DNA of 64,000 bases from Anodontia alba. Its lineage: Eukaryota > Mollusca > Bivalvia > Lucinida > Lucinidae. The notes beneath the pieces were generated by a model. That model was not told where the DNA came from and searched no databases. It worked only from the letters and a program-made list of their open reading frames with translations. The position numbers and the translations under genes are program-made. The stretch spans positions 59,430,714-59,494,713 of the forward strand of contig OZ024835.1 in the NCBI GenBank assembly GCA_964016985.1, read 5' to 3'. Position 1 is the first letter of the stretch; each line of letters opens with the position of its first letter. Below are positions 43,194 through 54,918 of this stretch, one piece after another.

Positions 43194-43321
43194 TTTTTTT
43201 TTTTTTTGCTGTGTGTGTGGGGGGAGGGGTGGGAGGTGGTTACGGCCCTTTCAAGAATATTACACATATATCGAACCGATCGTTCATCAAAGGTGGTCGA
43301 AAACCAAAGAACACGGGGAAA
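43194..43321 (-). mobile_element. SINE-Lys, 5'-truncated
   Basis: Poly(T) at the left (3' tail in reverse), then TACGGCCCTTTCAAGAATAT, truncated before the head. Exact 14-bp target duplication CGTGCGCACAACTT at 43180-43193 and 43322-43335. A G/T-rich stretch is between tail and body. Confidence 0.85.
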
Positions 43322-43335
43322 CGTGCGCACAACTT

Positions 43336-43947
43336 GGTACCAGTGTCTTGCGCGCTTAGCTTGTTTCTTACTTATCACAAGCGCACTTATTACTAATTAG
43401 TACGAACGATAAAAATAGAATGTGTATGCTGAAATAGCTACATTGAAACTTCCATACAGTTTGATATCTTTGTGAAACTTTGCACAGAGACTCTATTGAT
43501 GATTACGATTATTTTATTCTAATCAGACAAATCCATTTGGTATCTGATCTGGAATTGAACAGCCGAGGTTGACCAGTCAATGAATACTTGAATGATAGCA
43601 AGGAAACCGAAATTCATATAATCATGTTTCCTACTCATATTGATAAGACAGTCGTATTATTATTATTATTGACCTAAACAAAGTAAGGATATATATAGTC
43701 TTTTCTGTAGGTCAAAGAAGAAATAATGGTCACATTCTAAGAAGAGAATTAACTAGTACGTGATCATCTGTGTGTTCCATTGCCTGAGGCGACCTCGGAA
43801 AATGCTGATCCAATGAAACATGTGCAACTGCGTGTCTCGCAGAGTTATACGGTACCCTATTTATTTCTCTTGGTGGGCAGCTCCGTTAAATTATGTTAAA
43901 TTATGTTAAATAATGTCCAAGTATATGAATCGAGCCGGTGACATACA
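43336..43947. other. Unassigned non-coding sequence
   Basis: Nothing recognised. Confidence 0.35.
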
Positions 43948-44054
43948 CCCAGCTAGCATTCTACGTAAATCTACATCGGGCCGTCATCGGCCCGTCAGCT
44001 ACCCTGACGGGCCGATGACGGCCCGATATAGATTTACGTAGAATGCTGACTGGG
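43948..44054 (+). mobile_element. HP107 hairpin element, copy 4
   Basis: Exactly 107 bp, flanked by CA (43946-43947, 44055-44056), same orientation as copy 1. Confidence 0.9.
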
Positions 44055-44629
44055 CATTTATCTTATTGCAAGCGGTGAAATCAGTATATATCCGAAATGA
44101 TTAAAATGATATTTTCATAAATGAAAGAATATATTTTCACAAATGAAATACAACAAATCGATGTTATTTTCACTACTCGTTTCGAATTACGACATCGCTA
44201 TTCTCATTGTTTCCCCAACAGATAGCGGTCCCACTTCGTTTTTTTTTTTTTATTATTTTATTTTTTTTTTTTTTTCTCTCTCCTTTTTTATTTTTTTTTT
44301 AACTTCTCTGTTTCTGAACAAAACTAGCAAGTGTCGTTATGCATTTTCTTGATTATAATGTAAGGAGCATTTTGGTAACAAGGTGACGTTAGTTATAATA
44401 TCAGAAGTGCGCATTGGCGTGTAAACAATTAAAAGAAAATTTGCTCTTTTTCAGTGAATTAAATAACAATTTTCATCTCGTGTAATGAAAACATTCATTT
44501 TTTTTACTCGTGCTTCGCAATCGTGAAAATAATGATATTTTTTTATTACACTCGATGAAAATATTAAGCACTTCACCGCCAAAGAGTAAACTTCCTTTAT
44601 ACATGCATTTTTCTTCCTCAAAACCTGAA

Positions 44630-44935
44630 GGCCGGCCTCAGTGGCTCAGTTGGATGCGCCGTCCGACTGGAGACCAGGAGGTCGCGGGTTCAACCCCCGC
44701 CGAGGTCGGTAACATTCTTTCGTGGAGATTGATCATGAAATATTTTCTACGGTCATTCTCTCCCTTCCGCTGATTCAAGAAGGGCAGTTGTCGGTTTCTG
44801 ACGAAAGAATGTGCACAATACTGGTTAACCGCTTAGAGGACTAAGCCTGCCCAGTAACGTGTGGTTAGGAAAACTGACCGCGCTCGACATGACCCCAATG
44901 GAATGACTGGGCCGTAAAACCTCAACACAAACAAA
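44630..44935 (+). mobile_element. SINE-1, full monomer
   Basis: Best reference copy: GGCCTCAGTGGCTCAGTTGG, GCGGGTTCAACCCCCGCCG, body, GGGCCGTAAAACCTCAACAC tail with (CAAA)n. 11-bp target duplication CAAAACCTGAA at 44619-44629 and 44936-44946. Confidence 0.9.
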
Positions 44936-44946
44936 CAAAACCTGAA

Positions 44947-47060
44947 ACTAAAATAAAATCAGAACAATTTTCATAATAAAGTTCAAATATATGATTTGAA
45001 AAAAAAAATGGTTCTGTTTAAGAGTCCGTTTCAAAGCATGATTTGCATCATGCCCTGCAGAGGAGGCACAGCAAACTCTTGCATACTTGCGTGAAGTCAT
45101 TATTGCATAATCATAACAACAAAGATGTGCAGGATTGATTATTTTAATATTTACTGCCAAAGCCAATCCTGAACCCTAATTGCTATATCACTAGACCTAT
45201 GATGTTATACATGTATAAAAGGACACTATACATACACATGCAGACTAGAATCCATATATAGTGAAATTGCAAGACACAAGTCAAGCAGCTTTGAATACTG
45301 ACCCTAAGTATCCGGATACCTTGCCTCATTACCATACTTATCGAAAAATTTGAACAAGTCTATCTGACTACATATGATGTGTCTAACTTTTGCGAAGGAA
45401 TTATAAATAGTGTAGACCTAAATTTGCTATGGCCTGTCTTCCGAATATTTAAGGCCAGCACAGCAATCCTCTATTTAATATAGGTATATTTTATTTAATG
45501 AAATCAAGCTGATTTTGAGTTTAACGTTTCTTCTTACAAGCAATAAACTCCTGTCGAGACGCTGGAAGGGTGATAATGAAAGGTCCTGTGCAATAAAGCG
45601 GCGCAGTACAGACGTCAGCTGAATTCCACCTTGCTAGTTTCGAACCAAGGACCTCATGATCCGGTCGGATGCGCTAACCACTCGAACGCTTCTGGGTTTG
45701 GATGCAGCCGGCAGATTTTCGTGTAATATGTTACAACAGCTGCAACTATAGGAAAGTTTGCTTTCCTGCACACCATTCAAGCCATTCTAAAAGGCGGATC
45801 TGCTCTAAAAAGGTTGGCTACCTAGAGAGGAAGACGCGGTACATTTAGAGTAGACCCCTTTTCGTAAGTAGAACAAAATCGGAGCTACCTCCCGTGAGGT
45901 ATATTCCTTCTCATTGAAAGTGTACATGTGGAGAGACTGGAGTAGTGATGGCAGAAGAGACTGTCTTTAGTAGTGATATTTTGCGGGGTTTTGGCACTTT
46001 AAATAATATGTAGGTGTTGCGTATATTTGGGTGTATACTTTGTAAACCTTTCTTTCGTTACCCGTAAAGCGCATAGGTAAAGCAGCTAAATATTTCACCC
46101 TGTTAATATTTATTGAACTCAAGGAAGTCTATATTCTTGTTGCATTTTATGGTTCGAAAATTTCTGTCTGAAAACGGCAACCTACAGTCCCCTGATTTTA
46201 AGAATGACCCTCTAACAATTAGGCCGCGAACCAGCTTGAACGTAAAAGGTGTCATTATATAGGTGAATATCAAAAGCCCAGGTCTACTTGCTGCATTCGC
46301 GCACTCTCATTTTGACCTTCTCTAATACGATCAATGCAGTCTGAAGCAAAAAACACCAGAGTAAACCCTATATATTGTCATAGAAATGACTTATTATTTA
46401 CTTTGAAGTATTCCCAGCGACAGTGCAAAATCTTTACGTTGAATGACATTGTAGCGTGAGATCTATCAGGCCATGAGATCTGTCACACCAGAAGTGTTAA
46501 ACCGGAAATACTTGACGGAACTTATGCTGCGAGCATGAAATATTTCAGATCACAAGAAATATCAGTCATATGAGTTAAAATATCAAAGCAAATTTTGTTT
46601 ATTTTAAAAGAAGAAATATCTTTAAAAAGACAAACGGCGTAAAGGGTACTGGAATATGAATATTGAAACTACTTTGTGATTCAGTATGAAATGAAGAAGC
46701 CTTTTAAAATATAAACGTTATTACGAATGCAAACAGTATCAAGAAAATTTTAATACTGTACGACATTGTAAATATTGCAAGGGTTGGCAGGAATGGGAGT
46801 GTACTCAGATGTGTAAATATCTGTGCTAAATTATGAAAAACAATTTAGCATTTAAGCGTATGGCATATAGTTTTAAAAAATCCATGCCAACCAGGCACCT
46901 TTTTGATAAAGAGTAAGCAAAGTGTAACACTGGCCATGAAGATTGGCAAAAACTGGAAAAAAAATATTTAATTTGTAATAAGAGGGTCATGATGGCCCTA
47001 GATTGCTCACCTGGGAAGCAGTTTTTTTTAACCTGGCGGAAGGATATTTTCAAAGTTTTC
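44947..47060. other. Largely unassigned; SINE-V and 'gacttcctg'-type pieces
   Basis: Recognised pieces: a reverse SINE-V copy at about 45527-45705 (tRNA-like GTTCGAGTGGTTAGCGC head) and a diverged relative of the 27045 repeat at about 45745-45930. A fragment 'agagggtcatgatggccct...gctcacctg' at 46981-47020 matches the start of the 54.9-kb tandem element. No other gene signals. Confidence 0.5.

Positions 47061-47062
<2 letters not shown>

Positions 47063-47132
<70 letters not shown>
47063..47132. repeat. (TA)n microsatellite
   Basis: About 35 TA dinucleotides followed by T-rich sequence to 47220. Confidence 0.95.
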
Positions 47133-47137
<5 letters not shown>

Positions 47138-47756
47138 CCCTGTCCTTTGATGGTTATTTATTTATTTTATCTTATTTTACTTTATTTACTTTTTTTATTT
47201 TTATTTATTTTTTTTTTCTTGTAATACAAATTCATTTGAAAATTTTTTATGGACGATCAATCCAGTAATGTTTGTGAGTATTACTGCAATCTAGTTAGTT
47301 GCTGATTTGAAGTGTTCTAGACAGACATATGAGGAATCAAACAAAATAATTTGAACAAATTTGATAGACATTCACCTTTGTTACATTTGTGCAAAAATTT
47401 TGAAAGTGGACCATAGGTTGTGCAGAAGAAGGACTGTCAAGTTTACTCTACATAATTCCATATATAACGAAAAGTAACCACGCCAACTGGAAGCCATATT
47501 TTTAGACGGAACAGAATTCTTTTAACAAGATTTAAAGACCTTCTGTTGAAGAAAATTCTCTGTAAAAAAATCCAACCAGCCCGTACTGAGGAGATTTTGG
47601 AAAGATTTGGATGCTATACCAACAAGAGGGATAACTCTATTCACAAACGTTGAACAATCATTCGGCTCTCCTACACATTAATGTTTCAGACAGTTTGATT
47701 GTAGTGGGGAATCCACGTGACCAAATGACTATGTACAGAGTTTGTTACTATTTTTA

Positions 47757-48377
47757 ACTCCGCTTCAGGTAGGATGTTTTAGAATATCTCGATTTATACC
47801 AGATGGATTTTTTTTTCAAGTAAAGTGCAGAGTACTTGGAAAATCAAGCTCTTTCTGGTGGTGTCGGTGCTATTCTGTAATCTGGGCCCAGTTGTTCAAA
47901 ACTAACGATGTCGTTAGTTAGCGACTCGTTTAAATTTACATTGAGTGATACGCAAATATGCTGTTTTTTTTTTTGTTTTTTTTTTTTAACTGAAAATATG
48001 TGAGTAACTTCTGCAGTGCAAAAGCTACTCACATTTTTTTCAGCAAAAAATATCAGAATATTGTATATTGAATCCGCTAAAACATTTAACGAAATGCCCT
48101 TAAGGAGCTCGTTAAGCTAACGACGCTCTGAACAACCGAGCCATGGTCTGATTCTCGAGAACATTCGGAGAAAGTTTTTCATAAAAAAAACATGTACATT
48201 GTCCCGGTCACCCAGACTGACAGCAAAAACATTCTTCGAATGTTCTCGAGAATTAGACCAGATCGCAGAATAGCGGTTACACCACCAGAAAGAACTTCAT
48301 TTTCGCGTACTCTGTGCTTTATTTGAACAAATTCCATTCGGTATGAATAGAGAAAAAAATCCTTCCTGAAGCGGCGC
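47757..48377 (+). mobile_element. Fold-back element carrying a nested MITE
   Basis: Outer inverted repeats of about 160 bp: left CGCTTCAGGTAGGAT...CTTTCTGGTGGTGTCGGTGC (47757-47884), continuing after the nested element as TCTGATTCTCGAGAACATTC (48148-48180). The right arm is the complement (48230-48377, with GCACTATTCTG-like and CCTGAAGCGGCGC end). No coding content. Confidence 0.75.
47885..48145 (+). mobile_element. Nested MITE with GGCCCAGTTGTTCA-type ends
   Basis: Ends GGCCCAGTTGTTCAAAAC / GCTCTGAACAACCGAGCC, with inner TAACGA/TCGTTA repeats and an internal GTGAGTA...TACTCAC stem. It splits the left arm of the outer fold-back. Flanks CTG/ATG fit a 3-bp duplication with one mismatch, as in PIF/Harbinger; that class is inference. 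Confidence 0.65.
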
Positions 48378-48967
48378 TAAATAGAGTAATATTTCTTCTT
48401 CGTGTTGTTTACGAATAGGCCGCTTACACCGCGAATGAATAAAAGGGGTGTTCAACAAACTTATTTCTTAGTTAAGAATGAACAATATTATTTATGTTGC
48501 CAATATTTCTATCAAGCTTAAGGCATAATTATATCCCTTTTTGTACATAATACAAGGCACTTGATAATTCTGTATATTATCGACACAGTGGAGAGAAGTA
48601 ATCTTGAACGCCCCTTGTTCGCTTAGCGTTTGGGCCGCTTACTTCAAACATTTAGTCACACTGTACAAAATTAAAGTTCGTCTATAATCATTTATTTCAT
48701 TGCAACTATTTTATTAGTATTATTTAAATTATGGGTATTTTTCCATTATTTAACATCTGCATTGCCATACTGTACAACTTTAAATAGATACATGTCATAA
48801 TCAAGCGATTGTTCAGTCATGAATATATTTGTTAAACATCGGAAAAATTCTATACTTTACCCTACTTGTTTGCAGAAGTTTACATATTTTTAACCAATCG
48901 CGAATTACTATTTATTCATTCGAGACTAGGACCTAATAATACCCGGACTTGTCACTAATGGAACTGC
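48378..48967. other. Unassigned AT-rich sequence
   Basis: Nothing recognised. Confidence 0.35.
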
Positions 48968-49376
48968 CAAAATATGTTGTCGTGGCTTGATTTTAGTGCT
49001 ATTTAAAGCACTATGGTCATTAAAAACGGTTTTGGATAATTACTGAAGTTGTAATAAATTGATTGTAATAGATTTGGTTGAAAAGTGTTAATCCACAATT
49101 AATAAAATTGAAGTTATACCATCATTTTTGTTGAATTTCTGATGATTTTCTGCAAAAAGTGCCGAAAATAGCAAAAATGGGTACCTAGGTTTCTTGCTGA
49201 TGTTTACAAAAACTGTTTGATTTTCCTTAAATATAATGCTGCAGTCTTAAAGGTAATATATTGAACTATTGCTTTTTGAAAACAAATTTCAGATATTTGG
49301 AGAAATAAATGAAATGTGAGCATTTAAACTTCACCATACAAAATTATGAAAACTCAGCCACGACAACAGATTTCCA
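48968..49376 (+). mobile_element. ~410-bp MITE with TTGTCGTGGCT terminal repeats
   Basis: Inverted ends AAATATGTTGTCGTGGCTTG and CAGCCACGACAACAGATTT. AT-rich interior without ORF. Single copy here. Confidence 0.65.
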
Positions 49377-49750
49377 ATAAATACAATACCTGTACCATAG
49401 TTACTAGTCCAGTGTATATTGGGTCCAAGTTCGAGACTAATACCAATAAGTATGTCAAAAGCCAGCTTATACAGCTACGCCGAAAAAAATGTATATTGCT
49501 AAAAATAGAATCTAAATAACCGCAACAGCCACAAATACATATAAAGTAAAATAACCGCAACAGCCACAATTACACATAAAATAATATATATATATATATA
49601 TATTCTACACCGTGAGCCTGCCTCGGAAAACGTGTGGTTAGGTATATTGACCGCATTCAACATGACCCTAAAAATAATGATAAAACGGTCATATCCGTCA
49701 TATCCGTTCGTAAATGACATTTAGATTTTAGAACATGCTAGATAAATAAA

Positions 49751-49785
<35 letters not shown>

Positions 49786-49853
49786 GACTACTGGTATATC
49801 CCCACTGGAAGGCCACTGACTGACGGGTTATACCGAAAAGATTTCTGTTATGC
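49377..49853. other. Unassigned, with microsatellites and a SINE-1 scrap
   Basis: A short repeat of 'aataaccgcaacagccaca' occurs twice (49517, 49551), then a (TA)n run near 49586-49602, a SINE-1 body scrap at about 49627-49670 and a poly(A) run at 49752-49782. Confidence 0.5.
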
Positions 49854-49863
49854 TGTACAACTA

Positions 49864-50112
49864 CTTTTTTTTTTTTTTTTTTTTTTTTTGATTTGGGTTT
49901 TACGGCCCTTTCAAGAATATTTCACTTATATCGAGCCGATCGTTCATCGAAGGTGGGCGAAAACCGGAGAACCCAGAGAAAAACCACCTGACCATCCGTA
50001 AGCAGAACTTGACTTTCCCACATATGACCCGAGCGAGGCTCGAACCACAGCGGTGAGAAACCTAATAGATTAAGAGTCAACTCTCTTATCCTCTAGGCTA
50101 CGGGGGCCCGTT
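49864..50112 (-). mobile_element. SINE-Lys, full copy
   Basis: Reverse of the 18174 copy: poly(T), GATTTGGGTTTTACGGCCC, ... GGCTCGAACCAC, GATTAAGAGTCAACTC and GGCTACGGGGGCCC. 10-bp target duplication TGTACAACTA at 49854-49863 and 50113-50122. Confidence 0.9.
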
Positions 50113-50459
50113 TGTACAACTATTTAACCCGTCGGGTTACAAAAGATAAAAATGCAAACAAACAAATTATAGGCAGCAAAAGTATTGTCTATTCTTTGTT
50201 TCTCCATGTTTTTAACAGACAGAAAGCTCCAGGGGCACAGTGCATTCAAATGCAAATAAGTCCACTTTTTTGTTTCTCCCGAAGCATTCATATCCGCAGG
50301 ACTGGGCCAAGATAGCAAATCACTATTACATGAATGTAATCATATCCATGACAAAATATTGTTGATGGACTGATAAATTTTATCGATGCACCAGTATTTC
50401 TATATTTGTACCAATAAAATTTTGGTGATCCCAAAAATATAGTAGTCTGGAAATTCAAG

Positions 50460-50660
50460 TATCAAATAAATGGGCCGCGCCATGCGAAAACGTGTCTTCG
50501 GGTATATGCAGACAGCGAAGGCCCAGATCAATCTACACATTCGCACTGTCTGATCAGGGGATTGTCCGCTAGCAGAATCATTGGATACTACATAATGTAT
50601 GAACGGAGAGCAAAGGCCCGGGTTATACTTAACGCATGCGCAGGATGATGCAAATGGTTG
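50460..50660 (+). repeat. Dispersed repeat, PalA-free relative of 10900-11300
   Basis: Contains GCGAAAACGTGTCTTCGG, CAGATCAATCTACACATTCG and GTATGAACGGAGAGCAAAGG. It lacks the PalA copy found at the matching place near 10970. Confidence 0.6.
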
Positions 50661-50824
50661 AAAGACACTTGACCCCAATGATATGTGCATCGATAAATTT
50701 TGTAAGCTTGAATGTATTGTTAAAGGTGCACCAATGAAAAGAGCAGTAGACCGATAACGTATTTACATCAATAATATATCCTTACCTCGACAAATCATTG
50801 TAAATAAGATCGTCTGCGCATTTC

Positions 50825-51185
50825 AGTAGTTGGAGCACCTGACTAGTGTTATGGGGATTCGTCCCGCCTCGGGAAGGCAGTTTTCCTCCCCTGCTCACTG
50901 GTGTCAGAAGTACAGTGGTGTGCATGGAATGCGGCCTATCGGGGGTTGCAGGCTAGAGACCTTCAGGACAGCTGGGTGGTGCCTGTATCCCAAATCTTAT
51001 GAGGGGGAGGGGTGTAGTTGCTCAAATGCATGGACTTAATAAGACCGTCCGGGTAGCTCAGAAGGCAGGGAACTGGACGAATGTAACTTGGGTCATGGGT
51101 TCGAGTCCTACCTTGGGCAGGCATTTTTCCTGTCATGTTTACTTTATTATTTGGATGTTCTAATTCATTTCCCAATTTTCTACCT
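50825..51185 (+). mobile_element. tRNA-derived SINE-like segment
   Basis: A tRNA-like head (CCGGGTAGCTCAGAAGGCAGG; ATGGGTTCGAGTCCTACC) lies at about 51046-51118. It is preceded by ~200 bases with another degraded head-like stretch (TCAGTAGTTGGAGCACCTGA, GGGATTCGTCCCGCC). Ends unclear. Confidence 0.5.
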
Positions 51186-52179
51186 GTAATGTTGTCAGAA
51201 ACACATTAAATAGATGCTATTATCAAGGCTGGAAATTTCAGTATCGGGTTTTATACCCTTTATTAAATTGCTTACCTTCTGCTGTCCAAAGTAACAAGGC
51301 TGTGTTCCAACGTTGTGTGTTTACTAGGTCAGCCAATTCATCCGAGATATTGCGGTTATTTTACGATTTGTTTTAACTACCAATTCCTTTACTATGATAA
51401 AGGAGTACACATTGTCTATTTACGATAAAGGATCGTAATAATTAAAGACGCATATCAAGCCAATGCGAGGGCACTTGGGTGTATTAATTTAATTTGGGAT
51501 GCTTCTTTACCGTAGATTTGCTGTCAACGGTCTAAAACAGTGTTATGTACTATTTCTTTTTGGGTATGTATTATTGCATTTTAAAGATCATTATCCAGAC
51601 CAGTCTAATCGATCTTTGATAAATGGACATCAAGTATAAACGTTTCCACAGAGCTCATTTGCGCAAAACAGACACAAAGGCTATTTTATGCTATTCCACG
51701 AACCATAGAATAAAATTATAGCATTTTAGTAGATATGTTTTTTTTTCTACATTGAATGAATACTACACCATGAGTGATTATCTCTTTCCCAGACAGTAAC
51801 CTCTAGATGTTTTCTTGGATTCTTGAATTCTTGAATACACCATGTCTGAGCTCCCTGTTACATCCAAACACAGAATACCACTTTAGTTGCTGTACTGTTT
51901 TCTAAAGAAAGGCGAGATTTTCTTTGGTCTCTGAAATACTTCAATTAAGCTATTCATCTTTTCTTGTTAACAACCTTGTTTAATATCAACAAAAAACATA
52001 TAATACAATATAAACTATCGAAACTTTGTATCTGCAGAAAAGCATGTGAATGAATGACGACAAGGAGGGAAACTTAACACAAACCAACCAAGATGGTTTA
52101 AATGAACAGTCGGTAAGAATGCATTTTATACTTCATATGCCACATACTGCTACATTTGATGACTGGGAAACCTTCCATA
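51186..52179. other. Unassigned sequence with a SINE-V scrap
   Basis: A short 'tctgagctccctgttacatcc' stretch near 51845 matches the SINE-V body. Otherwise nothing recognised. Confidence 0.4.
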
Positions 52180-52379
52180 TTAACCCTTTCGTCCCTACAG
52201 ACCGATTCAGATATCACTGCAAACAATGCAAATCCAGATGAAACCAACCATCTTCTTAGGATCTACACAGCTTGCTGCTCTGTTATTGATTTTGGACTGA
52301 AATCCTTCTTCGCAATAATGAATGTGTCAATATTCAGGAATTAAATTTCTTTTCATAAAGCCAGGGGTAAATGGGTTAA
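52180..52379 (+). mobile_element. TTAA-type MITE
   Basis: TTAACCCTTTCGTCCC left, GGGGTAAATGGGTTAA right, TTAA at both borders. Related in ends to TTAA-D, but the core hairpin is degraded (CTGCAAACAATGCAAATCC). Confidence 0.65.
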
Positions 52380-52554
52380 GAAGAACGGAGGAGTGCTTGT
52401 CTAGAAACTACTTATCTAGGTTATGGTAGGGGTTTGATCAGAAAATATGGCAGAAAATAGGGTTGAGAGGGCACAAAAAAGGAATGTTATAAAATTTGAA
52501 AAAAGTTGTGTAGAGGTGAGAATGAAAAGGAATATAACATAGCAATGCTTTGTT

Positions 52555-52640
52555 GTTGTTGTTGTTGTTGTTTATAGTTGGATTTATCGTCGGTTTCAAC
52601 AATTTTAAGTGATATCGCGATCGTGTCTGCATATGGCATG
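52555..52640 (-). mobile_element. SINE-V 3' fragment
   Basis: (GTT)n then 'tttcaacaattttaagtgatatcgcgatcg', the reverse of the SINE-V 3' domain, in short form. Confidence 0.5.
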
Positions 52641-52924
52641 AATTGGATGCTTACTTTTAGTTTTCTCATTAATAAAAGATTTAATCAAGTTCACCTAAAA
52701 TGAGTGGTGACAGATCAATGAATAAATCATCATCTTGTGTAGTGGCAACGATGGCACACTAGCAACCGATTCTGTAGGCCAAAAGGAGATATTCCAGTAA
52801 GGCGAAAATTTTTCCTAGTTGGCTCAGGTGTTGGACCAGACTTTAGAAATTGCAATATGCGATTTTTTTACATATTCCGGTAGCCCGATGTCTGTACCAT
52901 AGCAGAAAATAAAAATATGCTACT

Positions 52925-53390
52925 TTTGTTTGTGTTGAGGTTTTACGGCCCAGTCAATCCAATGGGGTCATGTCGAGCGCGGTCAGTTTACATAACCACA
53001 CATTTACTGGGCAGGCTTAGTCCTCTTAGCGGTTAACCAGCATTGCGCACATTCCTTCGCCAGAAACTGACAACAGCCCTTCTTGATTTGTTTGTTTGTG
53101 TTGAGGTTTTACGGCCCAGTCAACCCAATTGGGTCATGTCGAGCGCGGTCAGTTTACCTAACCACACGTTTACTGGGCAGGCGTAGTCCTCTAAGCGGTT
53201 AACCAGTATTGTGCACATTCTTCCGCCTGAAAGCTTCCCTTCTTGATACAGAGGAAGGGTGAGAATGACCGTAGAAAATACTTCATGATCAATCTCCACG
53301 AAAGAATGTTGCCGACCTCGGCGGGGTTTGAACCCGCGACCTTCTGGCCTTCAGTTGAACGGCGCGTCTGACTGAGCCACCTAGGACGGC
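52925..53390 (-). mobile_element. Dimeric SINE-1, copy 2
   Basis: Minus strand order: full SINE-1 (53390 to about 53083), then a headless SINE-1 starting in the body at TCAAGAAGGGCTGTTGTC (53082 to 52925). A single 12-bp duplication AAATATGCTACT (52913-52924, 53391-53402) encloses both monomers. Confidence 0.85.
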
Positions 53391-53496
53391 AAATATGCTA
53401 CTAGCTTCTGATTATGGAGAGATGATTCAGCCCTGTTTACCCCACCCCGAAGACTCCTAAATTAATATTATATTCAAAACGATGGAATTACATTTA

Positions 53497-53827
53497 CAGT
53501 CGACTCTCTTTATCTCGAATTCCAAGGGACTCACTGAAATACTTCGAGATATCCGTACATCGACATATCAGAGTTTAGAGAGTGAGGAAAACAATAAATT
53601 GAACAATTACATTTAACAAATGAATGTATAATTTGACTCCTGAAGTTAGAAATATATATATAAAATAATGTGGAAAAGAGGAGAAATTGCTCCTGAGGAG
53701 CAATTTCTCCTCTATTCCACATTATTTTGTTACCTGTTGTCATAATTTCATGTTAAAATAGGGATATCTTCACTTCGAGTTAAGCGGTTATTCGAAATAA
53801 GTGAGTTCGAGATAACGAGTTCGACTG
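53497..53827 (+). mobile_element. TigC MITE, copy 2
   Basis: TA borders (53495-53496, 53828-53829), ends CAGTCGACTCTCTTTATCTC and GAGATAACGAGTTCGACTG. Near-perfect central hairpin of AATGTGGAAAAGAGGAGAAA with its complement around GCTCCTGAGGAGC. Confidence 0.85.
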
Positions 53828-54337
53828 TAGTTACCTTTTCCTTTAGAAAATATGTCTTGCATCAGAATAACGAGAACACAAGACTGCAATTGTTAAATGA
53901 ATACAGTCAGTGTGCAAGTCTAGTATACGTGACTAAAATTATCTTCCTCATTTCCGGTTTAAATGCAAATCTGAGTTTCATAGAAGTTATTATAAAAATA
54001 TGCCTTCCCCCTCCCCTTACACCCTCCAACTCCCCCCCCCCCCCTCCCCTCGATCCAAGATGCATTTTGGTGGAGATATTACATACTTATTTCATATATA
54101 TATATAGGAAGTTGGGTCTAGGGGTGGGAGGGGGACTACTTATATAACAATTTTAATGAAAAACATTTAATTCTGCATTTTCGCCGTAAGTAAGAAACAG
54201 AATTCTAGTAAAATATACCTGAGACGCGCACAGACTATATTCATTCAAATATAATTTCCAATCAGTATTGTGCTCTCGTCATTCTGGTGCAAGAAATATT
54301 TTCAAAAGGGAAAGGTAACTAAACAAAATTCCCATCG
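53828..54337. other. Unassigned sequence with a C-rich patch
   Basis: C-rich stretch at about 54003-54055; no exon recognised. Confidence 0.4.
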
Positions 54338-54793
54338 TTTTGTTTGTTTGTGTTGAGGTTTTACGGCCCATTCAACCCAATGGGCACAGTGGCTCAGTGG
54401 TAGAGCGTCCGCTTTGTGACCGGGAGGTTGCGGGTTCGATCCCCGGCCGGGTCATACCAAAGACTTTAAAAATGGTACTAGCTGCTCTTTGGCTTGGCGC
54501 TCAGCATTAAGAAAGTAGTGCTAGAACTGGTCAGCTCAGTGTCAGTATAATGTGACTGGGTGGAATATCATGTCAAAGTGTCTGGGGCGTGATATTTCAG
54601 TGAGGCAGCACTCTAAAAGTGAGCATTGAGCTCCCTGCCACATCCAGACACCGTCGCGATATGACTGAAAAAGGTTGAAAGCGACGTTAAGCCCAAATCA
54701 AACAAACAACCCAATGGGGGCATGTCTAGCGCGGTCAGTTTACCTAACCACACGTTTACTGGGCAGGCTTAGTCCTCCAAGCGGTTAACCAGT
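54338..54793 (-). mobile_element. SINE-1, 5'-truncated, split by SINE-V
   Basis: Tail and body on the minus strand, ending at AACCAGT. CCCATCG borders (54331-54337 and 54794-54800) mark the target duplication. Confidence 0.8.
54385..54707 (+). mobile_element. SINE-V, full copy nested in SINE-1
   Basis: Well-kept tRNA-like head (AGTGGCTCAGTGGTAGAGCG; GCGGGTTCGATCCCCGGCC), body with GAGCTCCCTGCCACATCCAG, 3' domain CGCGATATGACTGAAAAAGG and tail GCGACGTTAAGCCCAAATC. 11-bp target duplication AACCCAATGGG at 54374-54384 and 54708-54718. Confidence 0.9.
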
Positions 54794-54918
54794 CCCATCG
54801 ATTTGAACATGGTACTAATTTACAAGTGTTTTTGGGCTGGAGTTATCTACCCTTGATAATAAGAAGCATAAATTTTCCTTTCTGCCATGATTCAGACGTC
54901 GGGCCTCCGGAATACGTG

